Shown here: positions 17,462-26,059 of the stretch, in pieces
How the letters are laid out: every line of letters begins with the position of its first letter
Numbering within the stretch: position 1 is the stretch's first letter
Source: Edaphobacter modestus
GTDB lineage: Bacteria; Acidobacteriota; Terriglobia; Terriglobales; Acidobacteriaceae
DNA: 64,000 nucleotides
NCBI RefSeq assembly: GCF_004217555.1
Contig: NZ_SHKW01000001.1
Coordinates: 3,162,001-3,226,000 of the forward strand
Direction: 5' to 3'
Position numbers and translations under genes: made by a program
The notes under the pieces: model-generated
The model's input: only the letters and a program-made list of their open reading frames with translations
Told to the model about the DNA's origin: nothing
The model's database searches: none

Positions 17462-18369
17462 GTGCCCACTCACAGGAATCCAATCCTCTCGGCACTCACC
17501 GCCGTCATCCTTCTGTCGTTCACTCCGACTGCCGGCGCCGATTCGTTCTCCGCTGTTTTTGCCTATCCTATGGTGATAGCCTGTCCGACAACGGCAATCT
17601 CCACTCCGCCGTCGGACTTCCCCCGGCACCTTACTACAACGGCCGCTTCTCCAACGGTCCGGTCGCGGTAGAACAGCTGGCCGCGCAACTCGTTGCTCCC
17701 CTCTTTGACTTCGCCTGGGGCGGAGCCACCACCGGCGTCGGCAACGGTGGCGACGCCGGTACGCAGACCAGCCTCGGTCTTTTACACCTCCCCGGAATGC
17801 TGACGGAGCTGGCTACCTCCACTGTGCCTCCTGGCCTCGCCCCAAGCTCGCTCTTCGTCGTCTGGGGAGGCGCCAACGACTTCGAAGCCGGAGGCTCGGT
17901 GACCACCGCCATCAGCGACATCGACGCAATCGTCGCTTCGCTCCAAGCCAGCGGCGCAACCCACATCCTGGTCCCGGGACTGCCCGACCTCGGCCTGACC
18001 CCTGAGTTTTACGGCGATCCCGCAGCAACACTCTTCAGCCAGCAATTCAATCAGGGCTTGCAATCCACTCTTCCCTCCGATGTCATCTATTCCGACGTCT
18101 TCGGTCTTCTGAACTCTGTAACCCAGAATCCCGGCGCATATGGATTTACCAATGTGACGGAGCCCTGCTTCAACGGATTCACCGTCTGTTCCAATCCAGG
18201 CCAGTATCTTTTCTGGGATGACCTCCACCCAACGACGGCCGCAGACGCCATTCTGGCCAGACAGTTCCAATCGGATGTCGCGCCGATCCCGGAGCCATCC
18301 TCGTTCCTCCTGTTGGCAAGCGGGATTACAGGACTGGTCGCCGTGCTGCGAAGCCGCAGAGAAGCCTGA
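17462..18369 (+). pseudogene. PEP-CTERM SGNH/GDSL hydrolase, frameshifted by a 5-bp duplication
   Basis: A GTG start at 17462 with AAGGAG at 17450 opens a signal peptide (THRNPILSALTAVILLSF, TAGA). At 17562-17571 the tandem duplication CCTAT-CCTAT shifts the frame. With one unit removed the sequence continues in frame as FAYGDSLSDNGNLHS (block I GDS motif), then YYNGRFSNGPV, VVWGGANDF (block III) and FWDDLHPTTAA (catalytic Asp-x-x-His). It ends in a PEP-CTERM sorting signal (PIPEPSSFLLLASGITGL plus RSRRE). The intact product would be a secreted esterase/lipase anchored or processed by an exosortase; none is in this window. It could be a recent null allele, a switch or a sequencing error. Confidence 0.85.
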
Positions 18370-18404
18370 GGATTACGGGACGCGGAACGGCGCGGCGCCT
18401 TCTG

Positions 18405-18688
18405 GCCATCCGTCAGCCAGTTCTTTTTCCTCCCTCCATGTGGCTGAGGAGGCGGTCTCTGACGGTCCTAAGGCAAATACTGCGCAGATTCGCGCCTGGG
18501 CATCCGCAGCAAATAATCTGAAGCCGCTGGTTCTTGATTTCGATGCCGGCTCCAATGTGGGCTATGGGGTCGTGCGCTCGACCGGTGCGCTGACCGATAT
18601 GCAGGGGGTTCGCATTGTTCTGAGAGTGACGCGGCAGGCCGGTAAACTCTACTATGTCCTGACTTCTTACCCAATTCCGAAACCGTGA
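18405..18688 (+). pseudogene. 3' fragment of a CdiA-CT-type RNase A toxin domain
   Basis: About 90 residues match the second half of the bacterial RNase A-like toxin domain of contact-dependent inhibition and polymorphic toxins: SASSFSSLHVAEEAV, RAWASAANNLKPLVLDF, NVGYGVVRSTG, VRIVLRV and the C-terminal YYVLTSYP signature. The toxin's N-terminal half with the GGHT-type catalytic His, and any delivery protein, are missing. The fragment begins only about 35 bp after the PEP-CTERM gene's stop. A damaged immunity gene follows 16 bp downstream, as expected for a toxin-immunity pair. No start codon in a sensible position, so it is a remnant. Confidence 0.75.
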
Positions 18689-18704
18689 AGCGAAAGGCTT
18701 GCCG

Positions 18705-18981
18705 ATGAGCCCATATCGTTATCCAGACAAGACTGGATTTCCGTATCTCAACTATCTGCTTGGCGCGTACTTTCATCAGGACTTCGAGATCAATGGAAAT
18801 ACGCTCGAAGAGATTATCGCGACCTGAGGGAACGGTCACGGATATTCAACGCTTTATCGCCACTTATGGCGACAAGGATTCACATCTCGCGGAGGAATTC
18901 GTCAATATCTTCCATCCGGACATTATTGCGGAAGGCTGGGAGGGCATGACGACACGCGAGTGGCTTCTTCGTATCTCCTAA
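18705..18981 (+). pseudogene. CdiI-like immunity protein gene, frameshifted
   Basis: ATG at 18705 opens a frame with FPYLNYLLGAYFHQDFEI, the typical N-terminus of CdiI-type immunity proteins, and reaches TGA at 18825. The neighbouring frame continues the protein at once as EGTVTDIQRFIATYGDK, LAEEFVNIFHPDI and TTREWLLRIS up to 18981. Removing one base near 18825 would restore about 92 codons. It directly follows the RNase A toxin remnant, so the two form a decayed toxin-immunity module. Confidence 0.75.
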
Positions 18982-19113
18982 CTACTGGAAGAAAAATAAA
19001 ACCTGCATCAAGTTGGGATGCAGACCCTCCGGGTCCTTCGCAAGGGATGGACCCGGGGTTGTTGGCTGCTTTCGGATGACAAAACATCCGTTCCCGTTAG
19101 AAAGAAAATCTGT

Positions 19114-19566
19114 TTAGTGCTTGACCGCAATCGCCGAGATCTCGATCTTCGCTCCGCCGATCAGGCCTGCAACCTGCACCGTGGCGCGGGCGGGCTTCGG
19201 ATCCGCCATGTCTTTGATGTAGACCTCGTTCATCTTCTTGACGTCGTTCAGGTCAGTCACATACACCGTGACCGAGACGATGTCCGACATCTTGAAGCCC
19301 GCCTTCTCGACAACCTTCTTGATGGCCGCAATTGCATTGGTGGTCTGCAGCGTGATGTCGGTCCCGGTAACCTTGCCATTGGCATCCGGCCCTTGCTGTC
19401 CGGCGACATAAAGGGTGTTGCCCGCGACGAATCCATCGCTGAAAGGCATTCCCTGCTTGAAGTCGATGGCCTTGTTCTGGGCGAAGGCGCTGCCCGAGGC
19501 ACACACGGTCATGATCCCGGCCAGCACAAGGCCGCGCTTCCGCATCAGCGAATACAGCTTTTTCAT
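19114..19566 (-). CDS. secreted RidA family protein
   Basis: A 150-aa Rid/YjgF-fold protein, normally an enamine/imine deaminase. An N-terminal signal peptide (RKRGLVLAGIMTVCASGSAFA) precedes the Rid domain: FSDGFVAGNTLYVAGQQG, TTNAIAAIKKVVEKAGFKMSD, VTVYVTDLNDVKKMNEVY, and PARATVQVAGLIGGAKIEI with the substrate-carboxylate Arg. Periplasmic versions are common in Acidobacteria and Bacteroidetes, and their substrate is unknown. The gene is isolated, with about 220 bp of noncoding sequence upstream. Confidence 0.88.
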   Translation of the reverse strand: MKKLYSLMRKRGLVLAGIMTVCASGSAFAQNKAIDFKQGMPFSDGFVAGNTLYVAGQQGPDANGKVTGTDITLQTTNAIAAIKKVVEKAGFKMSDIVSVTVYVTDLNDVKKMNEVYIKDMADPKPARATVQVAGLIGGAKIEISAIAVKH

Positions 19567-19790
19567 CGTTCAGTCTCCTGTTGATTTGTTCCTAGGGGCA
19601 TCTTCTCATCCTTCCCGCCCTTCGACATTTCCCATATGTCCTAGATGGAAGCAATCGAAAGATAAGGACCCACCGTTGCCTCTGTGCCTGCGCAACAAAA
19701 TCGGCCCTCCAATCGCCATCAGGGGATCAAACAAAGAGAGGGCCGGCGCGGATCTCCGCAACCGCCCCATCCCTTGAAACAGGAAGCTGT

Positions 19791-20086
19791 TTACCGCCCG
19801 TAATAACCATAAGGATAAGGCGCAACCCGATGCGCTCTCACCCACTGCTCATGCCGCCACGCCTCACGGCGAGCCATCTCGTCCCTGCGAGCCTGCTCCC
19901 AGCGCAGGCGATCGTAGTAGGCTCTCCGCTGCCCATAGTAATCCGGATAAACAACAGGCCGCCCGATCTGCACCCCGAGATTCACCTGTGCAGCCTCGGC
20001 CTTCTTCGGGCTCACCAACAGAAACGCACCGCCAGCAAACCAGCCGTCATTCCCTTCGCAATCATCGCCTTCAGAGTGGCCTTCAT
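19791..20086 (-). pseudogene. small secreted Tyr/Arg-rich protein, frameshifted in the signal peptide
   Basis: The mature region (GVQIGRPVVYPDYYGQRRAY; RRDEMARREAWRHEQWVRAH; APYPYGYYGR) is intact from a possible GTG at 20018. Upstream, an ATG at 20086 encodes MKATLKAMIAKGMTAGLL, an obvious start of a signal peptide, but in a different frame. A missing base around 20030-20038 separates it from AGGAFLLVSPKKAEA, the rest of the signal peptide. Corrected, it would be a protein of about 98 aa of a kind common in Acidobacteria, with no known function. Confidence 0.6.
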
Positions 20087-20178
20087 AACAACCTCCAAAC
20101 TACATCCATACTGAACACCCATTCAGTCAGCCCGTTGCGCGCAACTTTCTCCCTGGCGTGTGTTTACGCCCCCTCAAA

Positions 20179-20215
20179 TGCGAGGCGGCGAACATCCCGT
20201 GTCCGCCGCCTCGCA
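20179..20215. repeat. strong stem-loop (12-bp stem)
   Basis: TGCGAGGCGGCG at 20179-20190 pairs perfectly with CGCCGCCTCGCA at 20204-20215 around a 13-nt loop. No U-tract follows on either strand, so an intrinsic terminator is not certain; it could be part of a small RNA or an extragenic palindrome. Confidence 0.6.
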
Positions 20216-20761
20216 CTTCATCTCCTCTACAACTTCGCCAATCGGAGATCTCACGGCAGCCCAGGACCTGCAGATCGCACCCATCCCTGTCATCAGGTCA
20301 AACACGGAAATTTTCAACAACCAAGGTGTTTTCCGTGACTGATTGTGCGCCTGCAAAGCTGAGCACGGACTTGGAGAAGTACTGCAAGAATGGTGCATGA
20401 GGCTGGAGTGAGTGACGGCGAGGTTGATCGTCTCGCTCGGCTTTCCGCGGCCGGTAATCGAGTCTATTTAGGCGTCTAATACCAAAGCATAATAGGCAGC
20501 AGGCCAGCTTCTCGCTACTATAAATCTCAGCGTGTGTGGGGGCATTCGACAAGATCGTCTGATGCCGACAGCTATCGCACCTGGATGTCCTCAATTGACG
20601 AATTGCCTTTAAACAATACGAGCCTCGGGGAGATCTGTAGAGCCTCCTCCGAGGCCCTGAGCCGGAGCGCAGAGCCTGAGGAGCTGAGCGCTCAAGGGGG
20701 GTCCTAGCCTAGACAACCCCCTGTACTGGATTTGATGCTGGTTTTATAAATCTGGTGGCCA

Positions 20762-20825
20762 TCGCTACGCTGTGCTGGGACCTTGCCGGGTGCCCCATCC
20801 CTACGGTCTCATCGCAGCGTAGCGA
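20762..20825. repeat. dispersed repeat with 11-bp terminal inverted repeats
   Basis: TCGCTACGCTG (20762-20772) and CAGCGTAGCGA (20815-20825) are exact complements flanking a GCCGGGTGCCCCATCC segment. A related GGGTGCCCCATCTTCG string occurs near 9815 inside the start of the DUF2752 ORF. This fits a small dispersed intergenic repeat of Acidobacteriaceae. Here it lies 50 bp downstream of rpiA and may serve as its terminator. Confidence 0.55.
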
Positions 20826-20874
20826 AGCTCGAACCGTCTCGTTGAGCACACGACATTTAGCCGCTGAGGGGTCC

Positions 20875-21576
20875 CTACCGCGTCCGCTCCACAACGCCAC
20901 CCACCTGTGCGATCAGGGCCAGCTTCGCTATCCCCAGGAACAGCCCATGCTCCACCACGCCCACCATCGCATCCAGCTTCGCCGCGATTGCCGCAGGATC
21001 ATCCATCAGGATCCCCGAGCAATCCAGAATCAGGTTCCCTTCATCCGTGATGTATTTCGACCCGTCCTGATTCGTCCGAATCTTCGGAGTGAAGCCCAGC
21101 TCCCGCAGCTCCCGGCTCACCAGCGGCTCCGCCATCTGGATCACCTCCACCGGCAACGGAAACTTCCCCAGCTTCTCCACCTGCTTCGAGCCATCGGCCA
21201 CGACGACAAATATCCTGGACGCGCTGGCCACGATCTTCTCCCGCAGCAGCTTCCCTCCGCCTCCCTTGATCAGCGCCAGCCCGGGCGCAACCTCATCGGC
21301 CCCATCCACCGTCAGGTCCAGGCTTGGGCTCTCCTCAAAGGTCGTAATTGGAATCCCATAACTCCGCCCCAGCTTCTCGCTGTCGTCCGAGCTCGCGATG
21401 GCGCGAATCTTCAGGCCCTGGTCGCGTACCTTCTCGCCCAGCAGCTTGATCCACAGCGTCGCCGTCGAACCCGAGCCCAGCCCCACCGTCATGCCCGGCT
21501 CCACCAGCTCCAGCGCGCGCTCCGCCGCCAACTGCTTCAATCGGGCCTGCTCTCCGCCTGTATTTTCCATCGCCAT
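20875..21576 (-). CDS. rpiA: ribose-5-phosphate isomerase A
   Basis: Interconverts ribose-5-phosphate and ribulose-5-phosphate in the pentose phosphate pathway. Motifs in order are GLGSGSTATLWIKLL (phosphate loop), VDGADEVAPGLALIKGGGG with catalytic Asp/Glu, LLREKIVA with the catalytic Lys region, and a C-terminal GVVEHGLFLG. The ATG at 21576 is preferred because GAGGAG lies 9 nt upstream; alternatives are GTG 21600 and ATG 21570. The protein is about 233 aa, slightly longer than E. coli RpiA (219 aa). Single gene. Confidence 0.93.
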   Translation of the reverse strand: MAMENTGGEQARLKQLAAERALELVEPGMTVGLGSGSTATLWIKLLGEKVRDQGLKIRAIASSDDSEKLGRSYGIPITTFEESPSLDLTVDGADEVAPGLALIKGGGGKLLREKIVASASRIFVVVADGSKQVEKLGKFPLPVEVIQMAEPLVSRELRELGFTPKIRTNQDGSKYITDEGNLILDCSGILMDDPAAIAAKLDAMVGVVEHGLFLGIAKLALIAQVGGVVERTR

Positions 21577-21698
21577 GGCTTCGTACTCCTCTCCCCTCAC
21601 ATTCTTCCATCCCGCAGGCCTCCTCGGGGGGTCACGAGAGACATTTCCTACATTCCTCGCACGTCGACGGGAATTCTGGCTGTTAAGACCAGATCGGA

Positions 21699-21724
21699 CA
21701 CATCGGTAAACACTTGCCGACTTC
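21699..21724. repeat. left copy of an imperfect 26-bp direct repeat
   Basis: CACATCGGTAAACAC-TT-GCCGACTTCA recurs at 24441-24466 with two mismatches (AA for TT). The pair brackets the MocR regulator and the divergent membrane protein. It could be a relic of a recombination or insertion event. Confidence 0.7.
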
Positions 21725-21805
21725 AGGGTACCTATCTGGTCTCAGTGAGTGCATTGGCGATTTGGCATTTCGTTGAGAGAACTGATCTCATATCCCGAGG
21801 TCTGG

Positions 21806-23260
21806 CTAGCTCAATGCCTTTGCGAGTCGAATGAGTCCTTGCCGTATCGCAAGCTCGTCGAATCCGCTAAAGCCGAGGAGCAACGCATTCGGATCAGGAC
21901 GTCTCAGAGTGCATCGATCGACGGCGAGAACCTCAACACCCTGGGCCGCGGCCAACTTTTCCGCCTGTCGTGAAGTCATTCCATTCTTGAGGTACCCGAT
22001 CGTGTAGAGGCCTGCCCTGACGTTAGAGATCTCAAGCAACCCACCCAGATGTTGCTTGGCCCCTTCCATAAGTGTTTCGAGGCGCTCCGCATACAAAATC
22101 CGCATCCTCCGCAGATGACGTGCCAAATGCCCATCTACGACGAAGTCGCAAAGCACTGCCTGGTCAAAGGATGAATTTCGGAAATCGGTTCGGTAGCGAA
22201 GAGCCACGAAGGGATCTACTAACGGCGCGGGTAATACCACGTAGCCCACGCGCAAAGCTGGGAATAACGTCTTGCTGAACGATCCGATGAAGATAACGCT
22301 TGAGTGATTATCGAGGCTTTGCAGAGCAGGCACAGGCGGTCCCTCAAACCTGTATTCACTGTCATAGTCATCTTCGATAACAAAAGCGCCAGCGCGTGCG
22401 GCCCAGCTAAGAAGGGCCATCCGCCGCTCCAGCGACATCATTACCCCCAGCGGGAATTGGTGAGCCGGCGTTACATAGGCTCCCTTCGCATCCGGACAGA
22501 TCTTCGTTCCGGCGGAAACAGACAGCCCTTCGTCATTCACTGGTACAGGAATCATCCTGGCTCCGACATTGTCGAACGCGATTCTGGCTCCGAAATATCC
22601 AGGGTCTTCCATCCATATCGGATCACCTTTTTTCAAGAGCAGCCGCGCCAACAGGTCGAGCGCCTGTTGTATTCCGGAAACGAGGACGATTTGTTCCGCA
22701 GTGCATCGCACCCCACGTGACGTGCGCAAATACTCGGCGATTGCATCGCGCAATGGCTGATACCCGCGCCGATCAGCCTCTTTCTTTAGCCATGACCTGA
22801 AATTACGTGCCCGGTCCGCGGCAATACGTCCCCAAATTTCGGATGGGAATTCGTTGATGGCCGGAGCCCCGATCCGAAAGGGGCGGATCCCCTCAACAAA
22901 AGCCTGGTCAATCCAGGGTTGCGGTCGTTTATTTGTCGCAATGACGCGACGAATGTATGCAGGTACCCTGGTTGCCTGGCGGGCCGGGCGGGGCGCCTCC
23001 ACACGATTGACCCATGTACCGAATCCGACACGGGAGGTGACATACCCCTCGGCTTGTAGACGCTCCAGAACGCTGACGACTGTGCCCCGGGAGAGTTCAT
23101 ACTGGCTGGCGAAATCTCTGGACGCTGGCAGTCTGGCACCTGGCGCGAGCCGACCGTCAAGAATGGCAGAGCGCAGTTCGCCGTACAACCAATTGGTTAG
23201 GGTCTGATTGTGCGACCGGCTTTTGAGAGTGAGCTCGAATGAGCTAATGGCCTTTGGCAT
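21806..23260 (-). CDS. MocR/PdxR-type GntR regulator with aminotransferase domain
   Basis: A 484-aa transcription factor. An N-terminal GntR winged helix (about 15-85: LYGELRSAILDGRLAPGARL, SRGTVVSVLERLQAEGYVTS) is joined to a fold-type I aminotransferase-like domain. PLP-site signatures are present (LVSGIQQALDLLARLLL, VIEDDYDSEYRF, SFSKTLFPALRVGYVVLP with the PLP Lys). MocR proteins sense PLP or amino compounds and usually control a divergent gene; here that is the membrane protein starting at 23387 or 23402, with a shared 126-bp promoter region. Proteins of this class are often activators. Confidence 0.9.
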   Translation of the reverse strand: MPKAISSFELTLKSRSHNQTLTNWLYGELRSAILDGRLAPGARLPASRDFASQYELSRGTVVSVLERLQAEGYVTSRVGFGTWVNRVEAPRPARQATRVPAYIRRVIATNKRPQPWIDQAFVEGIRPFRIGAPAINEFPSEIWGRIAADRARNFRSWLKKEADRRGYQPLRDAIAEYLRTSRGVRCTAEQIVLVSGIQQALDLLARLLLKKGDPIWMEDPGYFGARIAFDNVGARMIPVPVNDEGLSVSAGTKICPDAKGAYVTPAHQFPLGVMMSLERRMALLSWAARAGAFVIEDDYDSEYRFEGPPVPALQSLDNHSSVIFIGSFSKTLFPALRVGYVVLPAPLVDPFVALRYRTDFRNSSFDQAVLCDFVVDGHLARHLRRMRILYAERLETLMEGAKQHLGGLLEISNVRAGLYTIGYLKNGMTSRQAEKLAAAQGVEVLAVDRCTLRRPDPNALLLGFSGFDELAIRQGLIRLAKALS

Positions 23261-23386
23261 CTCAAATGGTCCAATAGACTTCGCGAAAATGGCTCTGTTC
23301 GATGAACCAACGGTGCCATAGTATCAGTTCTGAAATCGAGAAGCGCATGTATCGTCATTGAGCTCCCGCTTCTTGTCGAGGAACCC
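23261..23386. promoter_or_regulatory. divergent promoter region, MocR regulator / membrane protein
   Basis: 126 bp between two divergent starts, the expected location of the MocR operator. I cannot identify the direct-repeat binding site with confidence. Confidence 0.4.
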
Positions 23387-24232
23387 ATGGAAGATCGACA
23401 GATGAAAGTTGGAATTTGGTTCTACGGCTTAGGTACTGTTCTCACCGGCATTCTGAATATCGCCTGGGGTTCATTCGACGCCTCTCATCAGCCCATCCAA
23501 GCTCTGAGTAAAAATCTTCCCGGTGAACACATACTGGCCTACGTCGCGGGCGCCTGGCTGGTCGCAGCGGGTCTTGCAATTTTGTGGCGGCGCAGCGCAA
23601 AGATTGGCGCCGCGGCATCCGCCATTGCCTATTTGATCTTTGCGGCGCTTTGGCTGGCTCGGTACTATGTCGGAATTCATGCGCTTGGCTGGCGAATCGA
23701 CGTCTTATTTGGCGTCACTTTCGGGCTCGCTCAACAGCTGATGCTGATCGCTCCGGTAGCGTTCGTTTACGCCTCCACCGCCTCACCGGATTCCCTGTTG
23801 CAAAAGAGAGCAGTTATCGCCGCACGTTGGATGCTCGGATTGCCTCCTGTCATCTTCGGCATATTTCACGTCATCGGCATTCGCGTCTTCGCGAGCATCG
23901 TCCCGCACTGGATGTCGTTTGGATATTTTTGGGCGGCGCTGACCGGCATCGCCTTCTTCCTGGCAGGTTGTGCAATTTGCTCAGGAATTATGGATATCCT
24001 GGCCGCCAGGCTTCTTGCGTTGATGCTGTTGCTGTTCGAAGGTTTTGTAGAAATACCTCCTATTTTTATCCGGCTGCACAATGAGGCAACATGGGGCGCT
24101 GCTGTCTACAATGTGACTGCGATAGGGGCATGCTGGATATTCGCCGAGTTTCTCGCGAGCCGCGCGAATCGAGGACGAATCGGCGCCGCGGGGAATGTTG
24201 CCAAGTCACGGCCCGATACGGTGGTCGCGTGA
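23387..24232 (+). CDS. DoxX-like integral membrane protein
   Basis: About 281 aa with some eight hydrophobic segments in two similar halves, including LVAAGLAILWRRSAKIGAAA, the second-half helix GLPPVIFGIFHVIGIRVFAS and FWAALTGIAFFLAGCAICSG. The pattern recalls DoxX/DUF4267-type proteins. Two starts are possible, ATG 23387 and ATG 23402 (MKVGIWFYG). It is probably the target of the divergent MocR-type regulator. No function is known. Confidence 0.65.
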   Translation: MEDRQMKVGIWFYGLGTVLTGILNIAWGSFDASHQPIQALSKNLPGEHILAYVAGAWLVAAGLAILWRRSAKIGAAASAIAYLIFAALWLARYYVGIHALGWRIDVLFGVTFGLAQQLMLIAPVAFVYASTASPDSLLQKRAVIAARWMLGLPPVIFGIFHVIGIRVFASIVPHWMSFGYFWAALTGIAFFLAGCAICSGIMDILAARLLALMLLLFEGFVEIPPIFIRLHNEATWGAAVYNVTAIGACWIFAEFLASRANRGRIGAAGNVAKSRPDTVVA

Positions 24233-24713
24233 TTAAGTAACGCCTGGTCGTCGACGAACATTAGGGTTGCCTCCGTCTTAGTTGACGACTTCAGGCTGAG
24301 GCGCTCATCGACCGCTGTTTACACATTCGCAACTCGATAAGTAACGACAAACGCCGTAGGGTTCACTGAATTCCAGTGTGGGACGAAGAGTCGGCAAGTC
24401 GTCCACTTGCCAGTGGCATATTCGGACACTTGAACTAGAGCACATCGGTAAACACAAGCCGACTTCACAGGACTAATCGCATGAAGGCTCACAATTGGGC
24501 ACGCGCAGGATTGTTTGCAACTCTTATCTGCCGAACCATTACGCCGACGCAAGCTGACAGGTGGACGGTCCAAGTGGGGCATCCGACATCTTCATCAAAT
24601 GTGCGGATGAACCCACACAACTTGTCAAGGCTACAATCAAAGCACCCCGCCCTTCAGGTGTGCGCTCTCTTTTCCCAGACCGCCTCTGTAAGGTGCGGAC
24701 TCCTACCCCCGAA
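24233..24713. other. intergenic region with right copy of the 26-bp repeat
   Basis: About 480 bp without a supported gene. It contains the direct repeat copy at 24441-24466 (CACATCGGTAAACAC-AA-GCCGACTTCA). Composition is mixed, and no terminator is obvious after either convergent gene. Confidence 0.5.
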
Positions 24714-25931
24714 CTATTTTCCTGTTTGCACCAGAGCCGGTTGTGTCACCACTCGTGCAACGCCAGCCTCGTTGTAGATTGCGCGGACGATGTCAAGATC
24801 GGGCTCTTGAAACCACGCACGTGCGATCAGAATGTCACCATTCCGCACACCTTGAACAAGTTCATGGAACCGCTGATCTCCGATCGTGAGACCAGCATTA
24901 TTAATGATGATGGCACTGAATGCGCCAGGCACAGAGGCGCGTTCTTCATCTGATGTGCGCGCGGGTACTCCACCGTAATCTTGAAAGAGTTGGTAGAGTG
25001 GAGTCGTCACTGCAAAATAATCTGCATGGCCAACATCATGAACGTTGTAATTATGCTCGGGAATGAGTAAAACATCTGGATTCGCGGCAGCAACACTTGC
25101 AAATACGGACGCCTCAAGTGGACCGCTCCCTAAGCGACTCTTTCCTCCACCTAAAATTAAACTTGAACCTGTGCTGCAAGTTGCGGGGCATGAAGCCGGA
25201 TTGTTATTGCACTCAGGGGGATAGCAACTCCAAACCTGATCTGCTTTAACATTTGAGTCGACGTAAAACAGAGTGACTCCCCAACGTTGTTTTGCGTAGG
25301 CGATTTTTTGATTCAAAACATTTACTTGTGCCTTTTCGTCGATCGAAAAAGGCTGACAAGTATGATTGAGATCTCCTGGCAACTTACAATCTGAAAAATT
25401 GCCGAACTCCATCGTTTGCGGACGAAGTGTCACGCCTGTTCGCAAACCAGCATCGGTAAATTTTTTAAAATATGCGTCGATGAGTTTCATTCCGTCATAA
25501 GGAGTGTTTGTCCCAGAGACGATTGACTCCCATTCAGGAGCGATGGTTGTAGCAAGCGACGGATCCCCGATATACGTGGTGTCTTGCGGATATTGCTCGC
25601 CTTCGAGATCCCAGGTGATGGCACCTTGAGCCTTTATGCTTTGTAAAACACCAATGCTCTGATCAGCGTACTTTAAAATTTTTCGCTGAAAATCGACGAT
25701 ACCTGCACTATTCGTAATATCGATTGTTCGGTCGTTGAGCCAGCCACGTGGATTTGTATTACCGAAGCCAGCATTAATGGCGCCTTGACCCGTTACGGGT
25801 GCAAGCATCAGTTCCCCAATCGGACGACGATCGCTCCATCGCATCACAGGTGAGCTTTGATCAGCTCGAACTGATGCTGTCATTGCAAAATAGAGAAGAG
25901 AAGCGAATCCAGCTAACGATAATTTTTTCAA
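24714..25931 (-). CDS. secreted protein of unknown function, possible TIM-barrel glycosidase-like
   Basis: A 405-aa protein with a signal peptide (KKLSLAGFASLLYFAMTASVRA) and AAGGAG before the start. The motif order QGAITWDLEGEQYPQ (end of a strand with Asp and Glu), GLRTGVTLRPQTM, WGVTLFYVDSNVKADQVW and PDVLLIPEHNYN looks like successive beta strands of a TIM barrel with acidic residues at their ends, as in glycosidases, but I cannot assign a family. Four cysteines cluster in CYPPECNNNPASCPATC. GC content is clearly lower than in neighbours and the gene is flanked by remnants, suggesting horizontal origin. Confidence 0.65.
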   Translation of the reverse strand: MKKLSLAGFASLLYFAMTASVRADQSSPVMRWSDRRPIGELMLAPVTGQGAINAGFGNTNPRGWLNDRTIDITNSAGIVDFQRKILKYADQSIGVLQSIKAQGAITWDLEGEQYPQDTTYIGDPSLATTIAPEWESIVSGTNTPYDGMKLIDAYFKKFTDAGLRTGVTLRPQTMEFGNFSDCKLPGDLNHTCQPFSIDEKAQVNVLNQKIAYAKQRWGVTLFYVDSNVKADQVWSCYPPECNNNPASCPATCSTGSSLILGGGKSRLGSGPLEASVFASVAAANPDVLLIPEHNYNVHDVGHADYFAVTTPLYQLFQDYGGVPARTSDEERASVPGAFSAIIINNAGLTIGDQRFHELVQGVRNGDILIARAWFQEPDLDIVRAIYNEAGVARVVTQPALVQTGK

Positions 25932-26059
25932 TGGTGTTCTCCTTAATAAACCGGGTGCCCAAACTTACTAAGGGTTCTTCGGGACAAATGTATCCGAAAA
26001 TAAAATATCTTATTTTACGCTCAGTTTTTTTGACGGATCATGGCCTTTCACACCACCGC
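25932..26059. promoter_or_regulatory. AT-rich upstream region of the secreted protein gene
   Basis: Contains a Shine-Dalgarno AAGGAG just before the start and, further upstream, an AT-rich block around 25988-26030 (AAAATATCTTATTTTA-like and a T-run). It probably includes the promoter. Its composition contrasts with the GC-rich surroundings. Confidence 0.4.

Larger units (their letters stand above)
20087..20874. other. long intergenic region with hairpins
   Basis: About 790 bp without a convincing gene. It contains a 12-bp perfect stem-loop at 20179-20215, an 11-bp inverted repeat at 20762-20825 that encloses a GGGTGCCCCAT-type dispersed repeat, and GC-poor unremarkable sequence between. The second structure lies just downstream of rpiA and may end its transcript. 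Confidence 0.55.

Noticed and set aside
19029..19056. intrinsic terminator after the RidA gene
   Set aside because: CCGGGTCC/GGACCCGG forms a hairpin, but it lies about 60 bp beyond the stop and no U-tract follows on the minus strand.
20755..21834. 359-codon plus-strand frame
   Set aside because: Antisense to rpiA and rich in Arg, His and Gln as expected of a shadow frame.
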